Shown here: piece by piece, positions 27,557 through 41,270 of the stretch | How positions within the stretch are numbered: the first letter of the stretch is position 1 | Layout: each line of letters opens with the position of its first letter | Notes under the pieces: model-generated | Seen by the model: the letters and a program-made list of their open reading frames with translations, nothing else | The model's database searches: none | Told to the model about the DNA's origin: nothing | Program-made: the position numbers and the translations under genes | Assembly: GCA_965153355.1 (NCBI GenBank) | Contig: OZ231128.1 | Location: forward strand, 24,800,001-24,864,000 | Origin: Flaccisagitta enflata | Taxonomy: Eukaryota; Chaetognatha; Sagittoidea; Aphragmophora | DNA: 64,000 nucleotides | Direction: 5' to 3'

Positions 27557-30213
27557 TACATACAGTAAATGCGTAGACAATGACTTTTTTAATGAGTTCA
27601 CTTTCTACAAAATACTAATTATGAATTTATGAGGGTTTGAACTGTCTTGAATAATTGTCAAAACCGAATCTCGTCCCCCTCACGGATGTAATGTGACCAT
27701 TTCTCTTATGAGATAACTTCCTTTGCATACGGGAGAAACCTCAGAACACTCGTTGTGTAGGCGAAGCTCATATTGTCTTAGCTTTGGCAAGATTAGATCT
27801 TAAAATTTGGGACCTAAAAAAGTAAGTCACGCTTCAGGATAAAAAGAGAATAAAATGCTGTACTGGAATTTTTTTAAGTGCCAAACCAATATCTAAAAGT
27901 GTACAAAACAATCAGAAGAGTGAGGTTGATTATCTGAGATGCATTACCATCAGCTTTGGGAGTTCTCATCCATGATGCAATTTATGGAAATGGTCACAAT
28001 TTTTTCCGCGATGAACACGAGATTCAAATGTGAGCATCCTTGAAAACACCATTCCCGGCCATCTTGCGTTGACAGTTACAGTTACAGTTACAGTACCTTG
28101 TAAGTATTTAAAGCGTTTTTTTCTTTTTGTGGGGGAGGGGGGTTGATTTCTTTTACCCAGTATGTTAGTGGATAAATTGAAATTAAAAGAACATCCCGGG
28201 ATTTAGAACAAATAAAAGCATTTGATTCTTTCATCGTAGCGCGGATCTATACACTGGCAAAACGGAGACGACGAGAAATTATAAAAAATGCAGCTTTTTT
28301 TTACCTTCGCCGGTATTCGCACAAAGTAGAGCTATAGACTTTTAAGAACAACCAAACGAAGAATTTCTAGAATGGATCCAAAAGAATCTGCTTATAAATA
28401 GGAATCACGGCTGTTATCATCTTAGGAAATCAAATTATATTTATTCATCGTATGCTTCTTTTTGAATTTGGTGGGCGACTGGCCTTGAATAATTGAATCT
28501 GATTTACGAAAACAGCACAAAATTTACAACATATGCAATTGTTAAGTGTTCTTCGACAGAGTCTGTAAAGGTCAAATCGGTCAACCTTTTCCAACACAGG
28601 GACCTTATTGATCATATGTTCAAAATGTTTTTTCTGATACTGGCAATAGCAAAAGTCCGCGTTTAGCAGATAGAATTCATTGGTTTCTTGACACCCATCA
28701 GAAGGAAAGCAGTCTCATGGACCAATCGAGAGACAGATAATTTTAGGGTCGCGTGACATGTAATTGAACAAAAAAGTTTTCTGAGATTAGTGCAGCAGGT
28801 GTTGAAATTCTCTTGAATACATCAGCTGGCCATATCATTTAGCTGGCTTGCAATTATGCTAGCTGTCAAGTAAGGTCACTTTTGGGTAGGTATGTCGATG
28901 TCTCAACCTTTGGACAATTGGTCGATGTCATGCCATTTCAACAATTGGATCATATTTTTGAATGTGACTCATATGATGCATACTAGTTTTTCTTCTTGAC
29001 GAAATGTACTTCTTACTCCGCATCGATTCGCAAGGGTGTCATTGATGCTATCATTTCCTTGGTTGCTCGTAATCCAATTTTGCGCAAAGTTGATAACATT
29101 GAGAGAAAATCGACAAAAATGGCGAAACAAGAAATTAGATATAAGGAAATAATCACAAAAGCTGCTGACGTATTCGGTTCTGACGCATTTTGTTCAGGAG
29201 AATTCTGTTCTGACGCAATTGATACTAATGATTTCTGTTCTTACATAGGCTGTTATGACGTTAGTTACTTATTGGAGTATGAATCATAATGCAATAAAGA
29301 ATCTTCCATAGCTCTGTGTAGCTGTAGAGCAAAGATCCGAATACGAATCCGAATATCAATCCCCAATGGAAGAGTTCTCAGCCATATCAATCTTGGAATC
29401 CTCAGTCACAGTGAATGTATTTCATCGTATCCTTAGTCACGTCCATTTAATCTGTCAAAACCAATTCATGGTTATGTCCAGATCCAAATCCCAAAAGCAA
29501 CCCGGACTTTTGCATCAGTGTATACAACGATCTAATATGTAGATGAATTAAATAATCAGGCCTGACTTTAGTGATTTTTTTGACTGAGCCAGTCGCGCTT
29601 GATCCCCAGATTTTGACTGAGCCCGACAGGAAAACCATGAGCCCAGTAAAAATGTCATGCCAAATTTACCATCATATCAGTCTGGATTTCTAAAAACAGC
29701 TTCTGGTTACATGATGCAATGATGAAATAATCACTACTTCGATGATTCAGAGCGCTTTAAATCCATCCCAATGACAGACAGTCAGCCGGGCTCAGAGCCT
29801 GCAAAACATGAGAGCCCGAGAGCAAAATAGAGAGCATCGGGCTCGCGGGCTCGCTCTAAAATCAGGTCTGAGATAATCCTATCATGTGTTACATGAGCTG
29901 TGTATACATAATTCCGCATAAGATCAATGTGGCAGATAGTAAATGATAGGTTTTATTCTCTTTCTCTTTGCCGGGTAAATTTCGATTCAGATTTCCATTT
30001 TAGATGTAGGGAAATGGAACAATGGTTTGTTCAATGGTCTTAGCCGCAATTTTTGATGTCAAAGAAGTTTCATGATTTCTTTCTTTGATAACGACTTTCA
30101 TTGAAGGCGGGGATCCAATTGCTGTTTGAATTCCATTAATTCTTCATCGGCTTTCCTTTCTTCAATTCTCTGCTGCGTGTTTCCAAGTCCATGTTATTAT
30201 ATATATGATTGTA
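27557..30213. other. No gene recognised (unique-looking AT-rich DNA)
   Basis: Contains a small ACAGTT repeat at 28074-28098. An open stretch at 28996-29289 (plus) has Cys-rich repeats of the FCSGEFCSDA type near its end, but it lacks an ATG, domain or convincing splice support. It may be a stray exon of an unrecognised gene. Confidence 0.45.
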
Positions 30214-30798
30214 CAGTCATGCTTGGATAAATTGAACTGGAACTTTATTTGATCATTAAGTGATACTCAATGGGTCAAACTATATAAATTGAACATTTTT
30301 TGACAGGCTAGCATTAATATTTAGTTTATTCGTCGCCATTTTCAACACTTAAGATTCTGCACGGCAAAGCTAATGAGGTAATTTAGGTAGAGAGACCACC
30401 GACATTGCATGTTAATCTCTGCTTGTTCTTCTAGTTTTGGTCAAACTAAGGGCCCAAACCATGAAATATTCATGACCATTTGAAAGCTCTGCAAAAAAAT
30501 CTTCCAAATGCAATGTTGCTGGTCATTGTGGCTTCATTTGTTTAGAAATAACAAAGGTTTTAAGAAAAATATCACCAATGGAAAAAACGCTCAATTATGA
30601 TGAATTTCCCTCCCAATTTTTTAGTCATTCTCTTTAAAACAGCATTCCATCTAAATGCATCAACAAACTTTGCTCTACTTGGTCTCAATCTCTACACCTT
30701 TTGAAAAGCTTCAATTTCATCTATAATTTTGCTAGGTTTTTCTGATATTTGACTGAGTAGGCTTGAGAATCCAGTTGCAATTTATCCAAGCATGACTG
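30214..30798. mobile_element. Palindromic pogo/Tc1-type MITE (585 bp)
   Basis: The left end CAGTCATGCTTGGATAAATT is mirrored by AATTTATCCAAGCATGACTG on the right, both flanked by TA. No coding capacity. Confidence 0.93.
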
Positions 30799-31316
30799 TA
30801 TTCACACAATGATGTGTAGCAGTTCAGTTAACTACAAACAAGCAAATGATAAAAAGGTAGTCACATGGTTAATAACCATCGGTTATGTGATATTACAAGT
30901 CAATTTGTCCATTCGTCCCTTAGTCCATTGGTCCGTCGGTCAGTCTGTCACAGGCGCTCTTACTTACTCTTTCTTGTAACCTTTGAAGGACGGAGAAATC
31001 AGCTTTCGTTTAATTCTCTTTGTCATCCCATTTTTATTTATTCGGTGTTCAATTTGAACTTTTTTTTTCATTTTTTTTTCATCCTCACCTTTAGAATGTT
31101 CTTCAACTCTGATGCAAGCATTATTGTTCTCAACTACTTTTTTACGTGATGAAACGCACTGTAGAAATAAGTTTTCGGGCCTACTCTTTCACATCTTACT
31201 TCTCCTGAACCGACCGTGACTCAAAAACTATTGGTCCAAAAGCGCTCTGCTTTGTTCCAAAAGGTGCCAAAATATTTCATCTTTCAGCCTGTATCAGTTT
31301 CAACCCGTCATGCCAT
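30799..31316. other. No gene; fragments of dispersed repeats
   Basis: A GTCC/GTCG stretch at 30905-30955 resembles a decayed HINE core. 31228-31312 matches the block near 9860-9940. Confidence 0.5.
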
Positions 31317-31412
31317 CCTCCCCCCCCCCCCTTCCCCCTCCCCCACTCCCCCCTTCCCCCCTGCCCCCCTCCCCCTTCCCCCCTTCCCCCCTCCCCCTTC
31401 CCCCCCCCCACT
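31317..31412. repeat. C-rich (CCCCCTT)n tract
   Basis: Almost 100 bp of runs of C broken by TT and TG. The complementary strand is G-rich and could form G-quadruplexes. Confidence 0.9.
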
Positions 31413-31747
31413 CCATTGACCATCACAAAACCCGAGATGGAAAGAGGCTTAGCCTACGAATTCGAGGGAAATGGCATCGAGCGTTTCAAGCGTACGATGG
31501 CTCAAAAGTCTCAAATCGACAACAACAAACCCTAGAAAGATCTTCTCAATGACGACCTTTTACATGAGCCTAAACGACCTAAATGCGACTGAGAGAGAAA
31601 AAAGCCGACCTAAATTCAAAACCGTGACCGACCTAAATTCTTTCGTCATAACCGACCAAAACAATCCTTGAGCGTTCGTACGTCAGTCATTGAGCTTCAA
31701 TGCGAGAAAAAGGGAAAACTGTAACACTGGGCAGTTTCTTCTCTCTT

Positions 31748-31763
31748 TCATTTTTTTTTTCAT

Positions 31764-31824
<61 letters not shown>

Positions 31825-31866
31825 ATTCTTTCTTTCTTTCTTTCTTTCTTTCATTCTTTTTTTCAT

Positions 31867-31906
<40 letters not shown>

Positions 31907-32074
31907 TCATTCATTCATTCATTCATTCATTCATTCATTCATTCATTCATTCATTCATTCTTTCTTTCTTTCTTTCTTTCTTTCACTGGGCATTCTTTCT
32001 TTCTTTCTTTCACTGGGCATTTTCTTCTCACTTTCGTTCTTTCGTTCTTTCATTCTTTCTTTCTTTCTTTTTTT

Positions 32075-32150
<76 letters not shown>

Positions 32151-32198
32151 TTTCTTTTTTTTTTCTTTTTTTCTTTCTTTCTTTCTTTCTTTCTTTTT

Positions 32199-32254
<56 letters not shown>

Positions 32255-32276
32255 TTATTCTTTCTTTCTTTCTTTC

Positions 32277-32343
<67 letters not shown>

Positions 32344-32401
32344 TTTCCTTTTTTTTCTTTTTTCTTTCCTTTTCTTTCTTTCTTTCTTTCTTTCTTTTTT
32401 T

Positions 32402-32465
<64 letters not shown>

Positions 32466-32469
32466 TTGT

Positions 32470-32516
<47 letters not shown>

Positions 32517-32554
32517 GTCTTTCTTTCTTTTATTCTTTCTTTCTTTCTTTTTTC

Positions 32555-32637
<83 letters not shown>

Positions 32638-32640
32638 TTA
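31748..32640. repeat. (TTTC)n array with ATTC segments, ~890 bp
   Basis: Tetranucleotide TTTC array. An ATTC block lies at 31907-31960 and two CACTGGGCATT interruptions lie near 31984 and 32010. Open frames here are poly-Phe/Ser/Leu artefacts. Confidence 0.97.
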
Positions 32641-32913
<273 letters not shown>

Positions 32914-33077
32914 CTGACAGAAAAAGTAGGATAAGTCGTTCCCGGAGCGTGTTTGGGTGAATGTTGGAATGAGGTTAGAAGAAATTTGCTAGGGTAGAGA
33001 AAGGGAAGAAAGAAAAAAGAAAGTGTAGGAGAGAAAGAAAGATATAATCAAGAAAAAGAGCAGTGAAAAGAAAGAAA

Positions 33078-33715
<638 letters not shown>

Positions 33716-34140
33716 AATGCGCTTGACTTGCGTTTGGCATGCGCATGCACAAAAGTCGAGACGGGCATTCAGTCTCAGACAGTCTGTTTGCGATCATCAT
33801 TTTTCTCTCTCCGAAGTCCTTTTCATCATTTGGACAGTTTGTGTGAATGCGAAACGCGAAATTGCCGATGATATCCAAAGTATTAGAGACGAGGTTCATA
33901 ACTCAGTTCGTGGACACTCCTTAGGTCTGTGTCTAGGTTGTGGCTCACTGCAAAGACGCCGCGCCGACTGTGACGATGATGTTGACACCGACAAAGCCGA
34001 CAGCATTTTTTTTTTTTGGTCTGCGTTCTTCTTGTTTTGTTTTTTGTTTTGTTTTTTTTTTTCTCAAATTCATTTTCGCTGACCCTGTTTCTGTCTTCGT
34101 CAACGTCTGTTACACACTGTATTTCTCTGCCACTGCCTGC
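33716..34140. other. No gene recognised
   Basis: Unique sequence with T-runs at 34006-34018 and 34051-34062. Open frames are short and lack recognised domains. Confidence 0.5.
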
Positions 34141-34141
34141 C

Positions 34142-34282
<141 letters not shown>

Positions 34283-34411
34283 TTTCCCTTTTCTCTTTTC
34301 TCTGTCTTCACTACAACCAATGTTTCCCCTTTCTGCCGTTTCCAGCATTCTCTAAGGAGCCAAAGAACGGGATTTAAAGGGAAGCACTTGAGTATTATAG
34401 TCGCACTTCCC

Positions 34412-34532
<121 letters not shown>

Positions 34533-34869
34533 CTCTGTTTCCGTGTTGTGAAAGAATGGTCGAATGAAAATGTGAGAAAGTAGTGAGTGAGGTACAGTTG
34601 AGAGAGGTAAAGACAGACACACAGAAAGACAGACAACCAGGATGTCAGAAGGTAAGAATCATAGTTTTAGAAATAAATACAGGTTGGCAAAAAAAGAGAT
34701 GGAAAGAAAAACAGAAAAACAGACAGATTTTCTTCTCTTTCACGATTTCTTCATTCTTCTCAAGACAGACAGACATTCTTCTCAAGCGCTCTCCACGCTC
34801 GTCGCCTTCGATTTTGATATTTTCCTCCATGTAATCTTTCCTTCCCCCGCTTAAACCCCAATTACCCTC

Positions 34870-35255
34870 GCCTCCTCTCCTTTATTGCTTTATTATATTC
34901 TTCTCTGCACATTTGTCACATCCCCTCCCCTAACACCCAAACAACAACCCCCAAAACACTTTCAATAACACTCCCATTGCATCCTCCCCTTCATTGCCTA
35001 ATATTCTCCTCTGCACATTTGTCGCACCTCCCCCCCCCCCCACACCCAAAAAAACAGCCCCCATAGCACTTTCTGCAACACTCTCCGGACTCACCTCGCC
35101 TTCTCTCATTCATTGCTTAATATTTTCCTCTGCACATTTGTCAGTTGTCGCACTCCCCCTATTTCCCAAACAACAACCCCCACGACACTTTCCATGACTG
35201 TTCCTAGTCTCACCTCGCCTTCTCTCCTTCATTGCTTTATATTCTCCTCTGCGTG
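34870..35255. repeat. Imperfect ~118-bp tandem repeat, 3-4 copies
   Basis: Units share CTTCATTGCTT, ATATTCTCCTCTGCACATTT, GTCGCACNCCCC, CCAAACAACAACCCCC and ACACTTTC. They start near 34875, 34990, 35110 and 35228. Confidence 0.8.
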
Positions 35256-35403
35256 GCAATCGTCTGTAAGACGTGATTTCTTCGGTTTATTGTCGACTGC
35301 GTCCAGGAAATTCGGTTCATTTCAGTGAATCGTTTCATTGCCTTCGTCACCCTTCATTCTTCTGTTGCCTTTCGTCGCCGCAAACTTGCCTCTGTTGCCT
35401 TAC

Positions 35404-35536
35404 TTTTTAGGTGCGCCAAAGCATCTCTATAGCTGGCTGTGTCCGTTGGTCGGTTAGTCGGTCTGTCTATTGGTCCCTGACGCACAAGTTTGACGATCCA
35501 CACGGCGCACATTATTGGCCTACTTGGCCTTGTTTT
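35404..35536 (-). mobile_element. HINE-like short dispersed element, copy 6
   Basis: Plus-strand order: TTTTTAGGTGCGCCAAAGCATC hairpin end shortened, a GTCGG core, CGATCCACACGGCGCAC, then TTGGCCTACTTGGCCTTGTT. Same subtype as 1496-1623. Confidence 0.8.
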
Positions 35537-35539
35537 CAA

Positions 35540-36530
35540 TCGTTTCTCTGTTTCCTTTCTTTTCCTTAGACTTACCCCGGTTGCTTTACTTTTCCTTGGA
35601 CTTGCTTTTGTTGCCTTTATACACCTGATTCTTGCGTGTTGTCACACTTTTTTTCCACTGGGGTTTTGCCTCTATTACCTTTCTCAATCTTTCCTCTGTT
35701 TCCTTACTTTATCTCAGTTTTGCCTCTGTTGCCTTACTTTTTTTCAGTTGTGCCTCTGTTTCCTTTCTTTTCCTAAGACTTGCCTCTGTTGATTTTCTTT
35801 TCCTCAGATTTGCCACTGTTGCGTTTGGGTGCTTCACATAGCAAAAGTTGGTTATTTCTTTTCACCCTCTTTAACTAATGTGGAGTGGCTAGTTTTAGGA
35901 CCCTTACCATTTTTTTTTATCAAAAATTGTTTATCTTCAGTTTTTTGAAAATTGTTTTTAAGGACCTAATTTGCATAATGCAGTGGGATAAAACAATATG
36001 CTGATATTCTTTGAATTGGCTTAAACCAATTTCTACTCTTCAAAGAATTGTTGATCTGCTTCTTCATAAACCCTTTCACAGCTTATGATCTGATATTTTG
36101 ATTTATTTTTACAAATATTTTAATATTCTGAAATAAATTATTACCCTTACGATACCAATACTACACAGGATTTTGCTGAATTCTGAGAGATCTGTGGAAA
36201 CTTTAAGGCCGAAACAAAAACGGAAGATAAAACAATTTTAAAAAAAGGAAAATGATCATCTTCATGATTTTTGTTCCTCCATATTCCCTCAATAGAGTGA
36301 GAGGATACTCCCAACTTTTGCTATATGAAGCACCCAACTGTAGCGTTTCTTTTCTTTAGACTAGCCTCTGTTGCGTTTCTTTTCTTTAGACTTGCCTCTG
36401 TTGTCTTTCTTTTCTTTGGACTTGCCTCTGTTGCCTTTCTTCGTCTGAGTCTTACCTTTGTTGATTTCATTTTCCTCTGTCTCGCCTCTATTGCCCTTCT
36501 TCTCCTCAATCTTCCCTCTAAAATGAACTG
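35540..36530. repeat. ~30-bp minisatellite split by a MITE
   Basis: Degenerate units of the type TTAGACTTGCCTCTGTTGCC at 35340-35824 and 36338-36520. The array is interrupted by the 513-bp element listed separately. Confidence 0.85.
35825..36337. mobile_element. MITE (513 bp) inserted in minisatellite
   Basis: The left end TTGGGTGCTTCACATAGCAA and right end TTGCTATATGAAGCACCCAA are mirrored. Flanks CTGTTGCGT and CTGTAGCGT form a probable 8-9-bp target duplication, but the host array itself contains this sequence, so that evidence is weak. Non-coding. Confidence 0.8.
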
Positions 36531-36539
36531 AAATGAAAC

Positions 36540-37030
36540 ATTAAGCGGGAGTCCTTCTCTGTCATGTCTGGCAGCCGTCGAAGTCAAGACTGTTCCATTT
36601 TCTGTTTGTTCATGCAACGACCTTAAACCAGCGGGTACGGCAGCTCTCCCTTCTCTCTCCCAGAGGCTGTACATAACATGCACGCTCTTCACTCGCATAC
36701 ACGTTACTCTACTTACCTTCGGTCAGTGCCTCAGTAACATTTTACAATTGTAAAGGGGCTGTAACTGCCCCCTGTCCAACTAAACGCGATAACTCCTTGT
36801 TGCCTAGAGATCCTTTAAACCCAAAGCATTAGCATTTACTCCGAGAGTCACGAATCGTTTAACTGTAAAGCCGTTTGCTAGAGAATCAGCTCATTACAAT
36901 TACAAATTCTCTTTCCTTTCTCTCTCTTTCTCGGTTTTAACGATTATTTCACGTCATTTGGACAACCCACTTCTTTTCAACAAACTGCAAACCACAATCT
37001 ATGTCTGCGCTCCGCGATAACCTTTAAAGT
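36540..37030. other. No gene recognised
   Basis: Unique-looking sequence between two tandem arrays. Confidence 0.5.
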
Positions 37031-37031
37031 A

Positions 37032-38110
37032 AATACCCCGCTACCGCCTTGGTCTGTGTCCCGCGATCACCTTCATAGCACATACTCCGCTTCCACCTTG
37101 GTCTGTGTCCCGCGATCACCTTCATATTACATACTCCGCTTCCACCTTAGTCTGTGTCCCGCGATCACCTTCATAGCACATACTCCGCTTCCACCTTAGT
37201 CTGTGTCCCGCGATCACCTTCATATTACATACTCCGCTTCCACCTTAGTCTGTGTCCCGCGATCACCTTCATAGTACATACTCCGCTTCCACCTTAGTCT
37301 GTGTCCCGCGATCACCTTCATAGCACATACTCCGCTTCCACCTTGGTCTGTGTCCCGCGATCACCTTCATATTACATACTCCGCTTCCACCTTAGTCTGT
37401 GTCCCGCGATCACCTTCATATTACATACTCCGCTTCCACCTTGGTCTGTGTCCCGCGATCACCTTCATAGCACATACTCCGCTTCCACCTTGGTCTGTGT
37501 CCCACGATCACCTTCATATTACATACTCCGCTTCCACCTTAGTCTGTGTCCCGCGATCACCTTCATAGCACATACTCCGCTTCCACCTTAGTCTGTGTCC
37601 CGCGATCACCTTCATATTACATACTCCGCTTCCACCTTAGTCTGTGTCCCGCGATCACCTTCATAGCACATACTCCGCTTCCACCTTAGTCTGTGTCCCG
37701 CGATCACCTTCATATTACATACTCCGCTTCCACCTTAGTCTGTGTCTCGCAATCACCTTCATATTACATACTCCGCTTCCACCTTAGTCTGTGTCCCGCG
37801 ATCACCTTCATAGCACATACTCCGCTTCCACCTTGGTCTGTGTCCCGCGATCACCTTCATATCACATACTCCGCTACCACCTCGGTCTGTGTCCCGCGAT
37901 CACCTTCATAGTACATACAGTTGAACCCCGCTCTAACGGACCCGCCACAAACAGAATTCCGCCTATAACAGATGTAATTTCATGGTCCATTCAAATTTAT
38001 TTCTTTTATTTTCTTTGTTAGCAATAACAGAATTCCGCCTATAACAAAAAAAAATTGTTGGTCCCCTGAAATTCGTTAGAGCGGGGTTCAACTGTACTCC
38101 GCTTCCACCT
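37032..38110. repeat. 49-bp satellite, about 18 copies
   Basis: The unit starts CTCCGCTTCCACCTTAGTCT and continues GTGTCCCGCGATCACCTTCA, then TATTACATA or TAGCACATA. The two end variants alternate irregularly. Highly homogeneous from 37032 to 37917. One partial unit (CTCCGCTTCCACC) follows the MITE. It is not a CRISPR array: there is no spacer and it is an ordinary head-to-tail tandem. Confidence 0.95.
37918..38094. mobile_element. Pogo/Tigger-type MITE (177 bp) in satellite
   Basis: The left end CAGTTGAACCCCGCTCTAAC is mirrored by GTTAGAGCGGGGTTCAACTG on the right. TA lies on each side, and the satellite unit resumes exactly after the second TA. Inside, ACAGAATTCCGCCTATAACA occurs twice in direct orientation. 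Confidence 0.93.
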
Positions 38111-39264
38111 AGGTCACTGTGATTCTGAAATAGTGTTGATTATTTTTTTTTTTTTTGTCATATACAGTTGAGCTTCACAAGAGCGCATGCCAAGGGACTG
38201 GGCAAAAAAAGTATTGTATTGTAGTGAAGCTGCCTTATCGCCATATCGGAAAAACTACAGAAATTTCTCATGGAACTGCTGGTTGCATGCCTTATAGGTG
38301 GGCATAACTTAATAGCGGGTGCGCTCTAGCGGTGCTCCACTACACTGCTAACTTTTGTTGGTTTAAAAGCAAAGAGTGGTGAGTTATGAAAATTCATTAT
38401 GAGGCGACAATCCTTTGTGCAAGATTGTACCACCCCGTAAATATTCTCCCCTCGCATCCCATCCCCCCTCCCCACCCCCCAACATCGCTGTGCGTGTTGT
38501 AAATGTTGATCTTCAACCCTGCAAACATTGGCCTTTTCCCTTCTCCGGTTTCTCAATGACCAATCAACCATCCAAAGCACGAACAGGCCGATTAGCACGG
38601 CTTTCGAGACTGGGACTTTTCCACTGTTTGCCATATGCCGTTCTTAAGAATTCAGCTCTGTTTGAATGTTTCTTGTCAATTATTCATGTCGTTTTACTCA
38701 TTGCAGAAAACTTTCGATCCCTGAAACAGTATCCCTTTACAGTATTCAAACTGCATCATCATAATTTCTTGCAGAAATAGAAATTTTTATTTTTTGAGGA
38801 AACCAAAAGCACTGTTTTCTCTTTGCGTATTGTGCTTAATTACCATTAAGATATCTTCTACAAGAGATAAAAGTGATTGTTTCAGGTCAACCGGGTAACT
38901 GTTAATGCTTTGACACTTGTTTGCTTTGATTGAAAATATGAGTTTTTCTGAAATGATCAATGATTATTACAGATGATTGCATTTCTTTTATCCCCGCTAA
39001 TAACAATGCAGGAACAGTTAGTTTACATCAACGTAGACATAAGTTAGCATCACTAATTAGTTTGTTTTAAGAAAAGGTGACAGAAATTATATACTGCAAA
39101 TGTAACTTTGGGTATCATGTCTGGCAGACGGAGCATTCCATTTCAAATAGGATTTCCATCCCTGGGTACGTCGGCGTCCTCAACAACTTGCGAGTTCTAT
39201 ATATGGCATGGTACATGGACATGAAAGTATTGAGCGAGGGGGTGGCGGGGAGGGGGGGAGAGGA
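38111..39264. other. No gene recognised
   Basis: TACAGTTGAGCTTCAC at 38163 resembles another Tigger-like end, but no mirrored right end was found. The rest looks unique. Confidence 0.5.
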
Positions 39265-40226
39265 TAACTATGGCAAAATAAAAAAAGACAGTAGTTTTCA
39301 AAATGATATTGTGAACTCATTTTTCAGAGCAGCTTTATAATTTTTTAGACTATGATAGTTTGTCAAATTTGCTACCTGGTAAAAAAATCAGATCTTGAAA
39401 AAGTTGATTTTTGCGCCCATAGCATTGAGTTTTGCAAAATTTGTCAATTGAACCATCGCCGAATAGGTTTCAGTTTAGATCCAACTTTGAAAATTTACTG
39501 TGAGCTCAACTTTTAGAGCAAGATCAATATTTTTGAGATGGTGATAGCAGGTCAAATTATTGACACAGCAAAAAAATCAGAATTCAAAAAAGTGTATTTT
39601 TGTACCTTCTACCTCAATTCTCGTAAAATCTTTCAAAACTGAATATCAGTATCAAAGTTTTTATTAGAGGTCTGTTCACATAAATTGATGATACCGATGC
39701 AAAAATACACTTTTTTGAGTTCTGATTTTTTTGCTGTGTCAAAAACTTGTCGTACTATCACCAACAAAAAAAAAATGTGAAGCTACTAAAAGAAATGAAC
39801 ATTTAAAATCATTTCTAGATCAATGTTTTTTATTTTGGCCATCCAACTTCAACTTATTTTACAAAAATTGATGTTGCAGCTACAAAAATAAACTTTTTTG
39901 AGTTGTGATTTTTTTACTGTGTCAGAAATTTGACATGCTATCACCATCTAAAAAATTTTGATCTTGCTCCAAAAATTGAGCTCACAGTCAATTTTCAAAG
40001 TTAGGTCTAAACTAAAACGGAAACCAACTCGGCGATTGTTCAATAGACAAATTTTGCAAAAATCAATGCTATGGGTGCAAAAATCAACTTTTTCAAGATC
40101 TGATTTTTTTGCTAGGTAGCAAATTTGACAAACTATCATGGTTTAGATAATTATAAAGCTGCCCTAAAAAATGAGCTCACAATATCATTTTGAAAATTAC
40201 TGTCTTTTTTTATTTTGCCATAGTTA
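39265..40226. mobile_element. Very long palindromic element (962 bp)
   Basis: The left end TAACTATGGCAAAATAAAAA is mirrored by TTATTTTGCCATAGTTA on the right. Blocks of the left half reappear inverted in the right half (for example TTTGACACAGCAAAAAAATC types and GAAAAAGTTGATTTTTGC). No coding capacity. The flanking target duplication is unclear because the palindrome runs to the edge. Confidence 0.88.
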
Positions 40227-40855
40227 GCTTGAATGACAGCGATGTGGATCAATGAAAGTAAGACGCGGCCTGTCTTTTCAGAACCTGTTTATAATCCCTT
40301 GTTGGAAGGGCACTGAGGAAATTGCGTGGTTGGCTCTACTCAGCCTCGGAAACGATTACCGCGATTAGTAACCATTTTGACAGGTATGGTCATCGACATT
40401 GGAATTAGTTTCATCCTGATCGTCGTCGTCATCGGCGTCGTCATTTTGGTCATCATCGTCGTCGTCGTCGTCATGATCATTATCAACGTCCCAACCGTTG
40501 TGGTAATAATCGTCAGATCATTGTAGCTGCCGTTAACCACGTTGAAATTCTTTTGCTACACTTTTCATTCCTAAAGAAAAGAATTGGACATAGATTCGGG
40601 TTTCTTTTGGACGGATGGACTTTTTCTTTTTCTTTTTCTTTTTTTCACAAAAGTGCAAGCAGTAAAAGAAAATTTAGTCTCATATTGCGTTCTAGGACAA
40701 TGATGAACTTGAGGTTTCTAACAATTTGAAATCTTACGCTTAGAACTGCAAGACGAGCAGCAATTGAACTGAATCTAAGGCAATTCCAAGGCCGCCTTTT
40801 CCTTCCTTCATCGTTATCTCTTTTCAGTCGCATGAACGCGGCCCTCTAACTCTGA

Positions 40856-40860
<5 letters not shown>
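40227..40860. other. No gene recognised; (GTC/ATC) trinucleotide stretch
   Basis: 40410-40480 is a degenerate TCGTCGTCATC tract. The remainder is unassigned. Confidence 0.5.
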
Positions 40861-40949
<89 letters not shown>

Positions 40950-41035
40950 TCTCTCTGTCTCCATCCATCTGTGCGTTCGTCCGTCCTTCCGTTTGCTACG
41001 TTGCTCCAAGATTCAGAGGCCGTTTTTTGAAAGAG
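40859..41035. repeat. (CT)n plus partial copy of the 42.6-kb unit
   Basis: About 43 CT units, then CTTCTCTCTGTCTCCATCCA through CAGAGGCCGTTTTTTGAAAG. This is the right-hand part of the unit triplicated at 42596-43740. Confidence 0.88.
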
Positions 41036-41150
41036 TGCGTATCATTGCCCCGAATTCTGTGTCCTGAGATGTACCATTTTTACCTTTTTAGTGATGCCCA
41101 GAATTCTGGGCCCCAAGAAAATGCATTATTATTGTCCAGAATATTTTCCC

Positions 41151-41212
41151 TCTCTCTCTCTCTCTTTTTTTTTTTTCTCTCTCTCTCTCTCTCTTTCTCT
41201 TTCTCTTTCTCT

Positions 41213-41260
<48 letters not shown>
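41151..41260. repeat. (CT)n / (CTTTCT)n microsatellite
   Basis: CT blocks with a T-run at 41166-41177 and five CTTTCT hexamers. Confidence 0.95.
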
Positions 41261-41264
<4 letters not shown>

Positions 41265-41270
41265 AGAGAA

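Noticed and set aside
28996-29289. 97-codon open frame with Cys repeats
   Set aside because: No ATG, no recognised family and no adjacent exon in phase. Kept only as a remark in the intergenic entry.
37032-37917. CRISPR-like regularly spaced repeats
   Set aside because: The units are contiguous 49-bp tandem copies with no unique spacers, no cas genes and a eukaryotic context.
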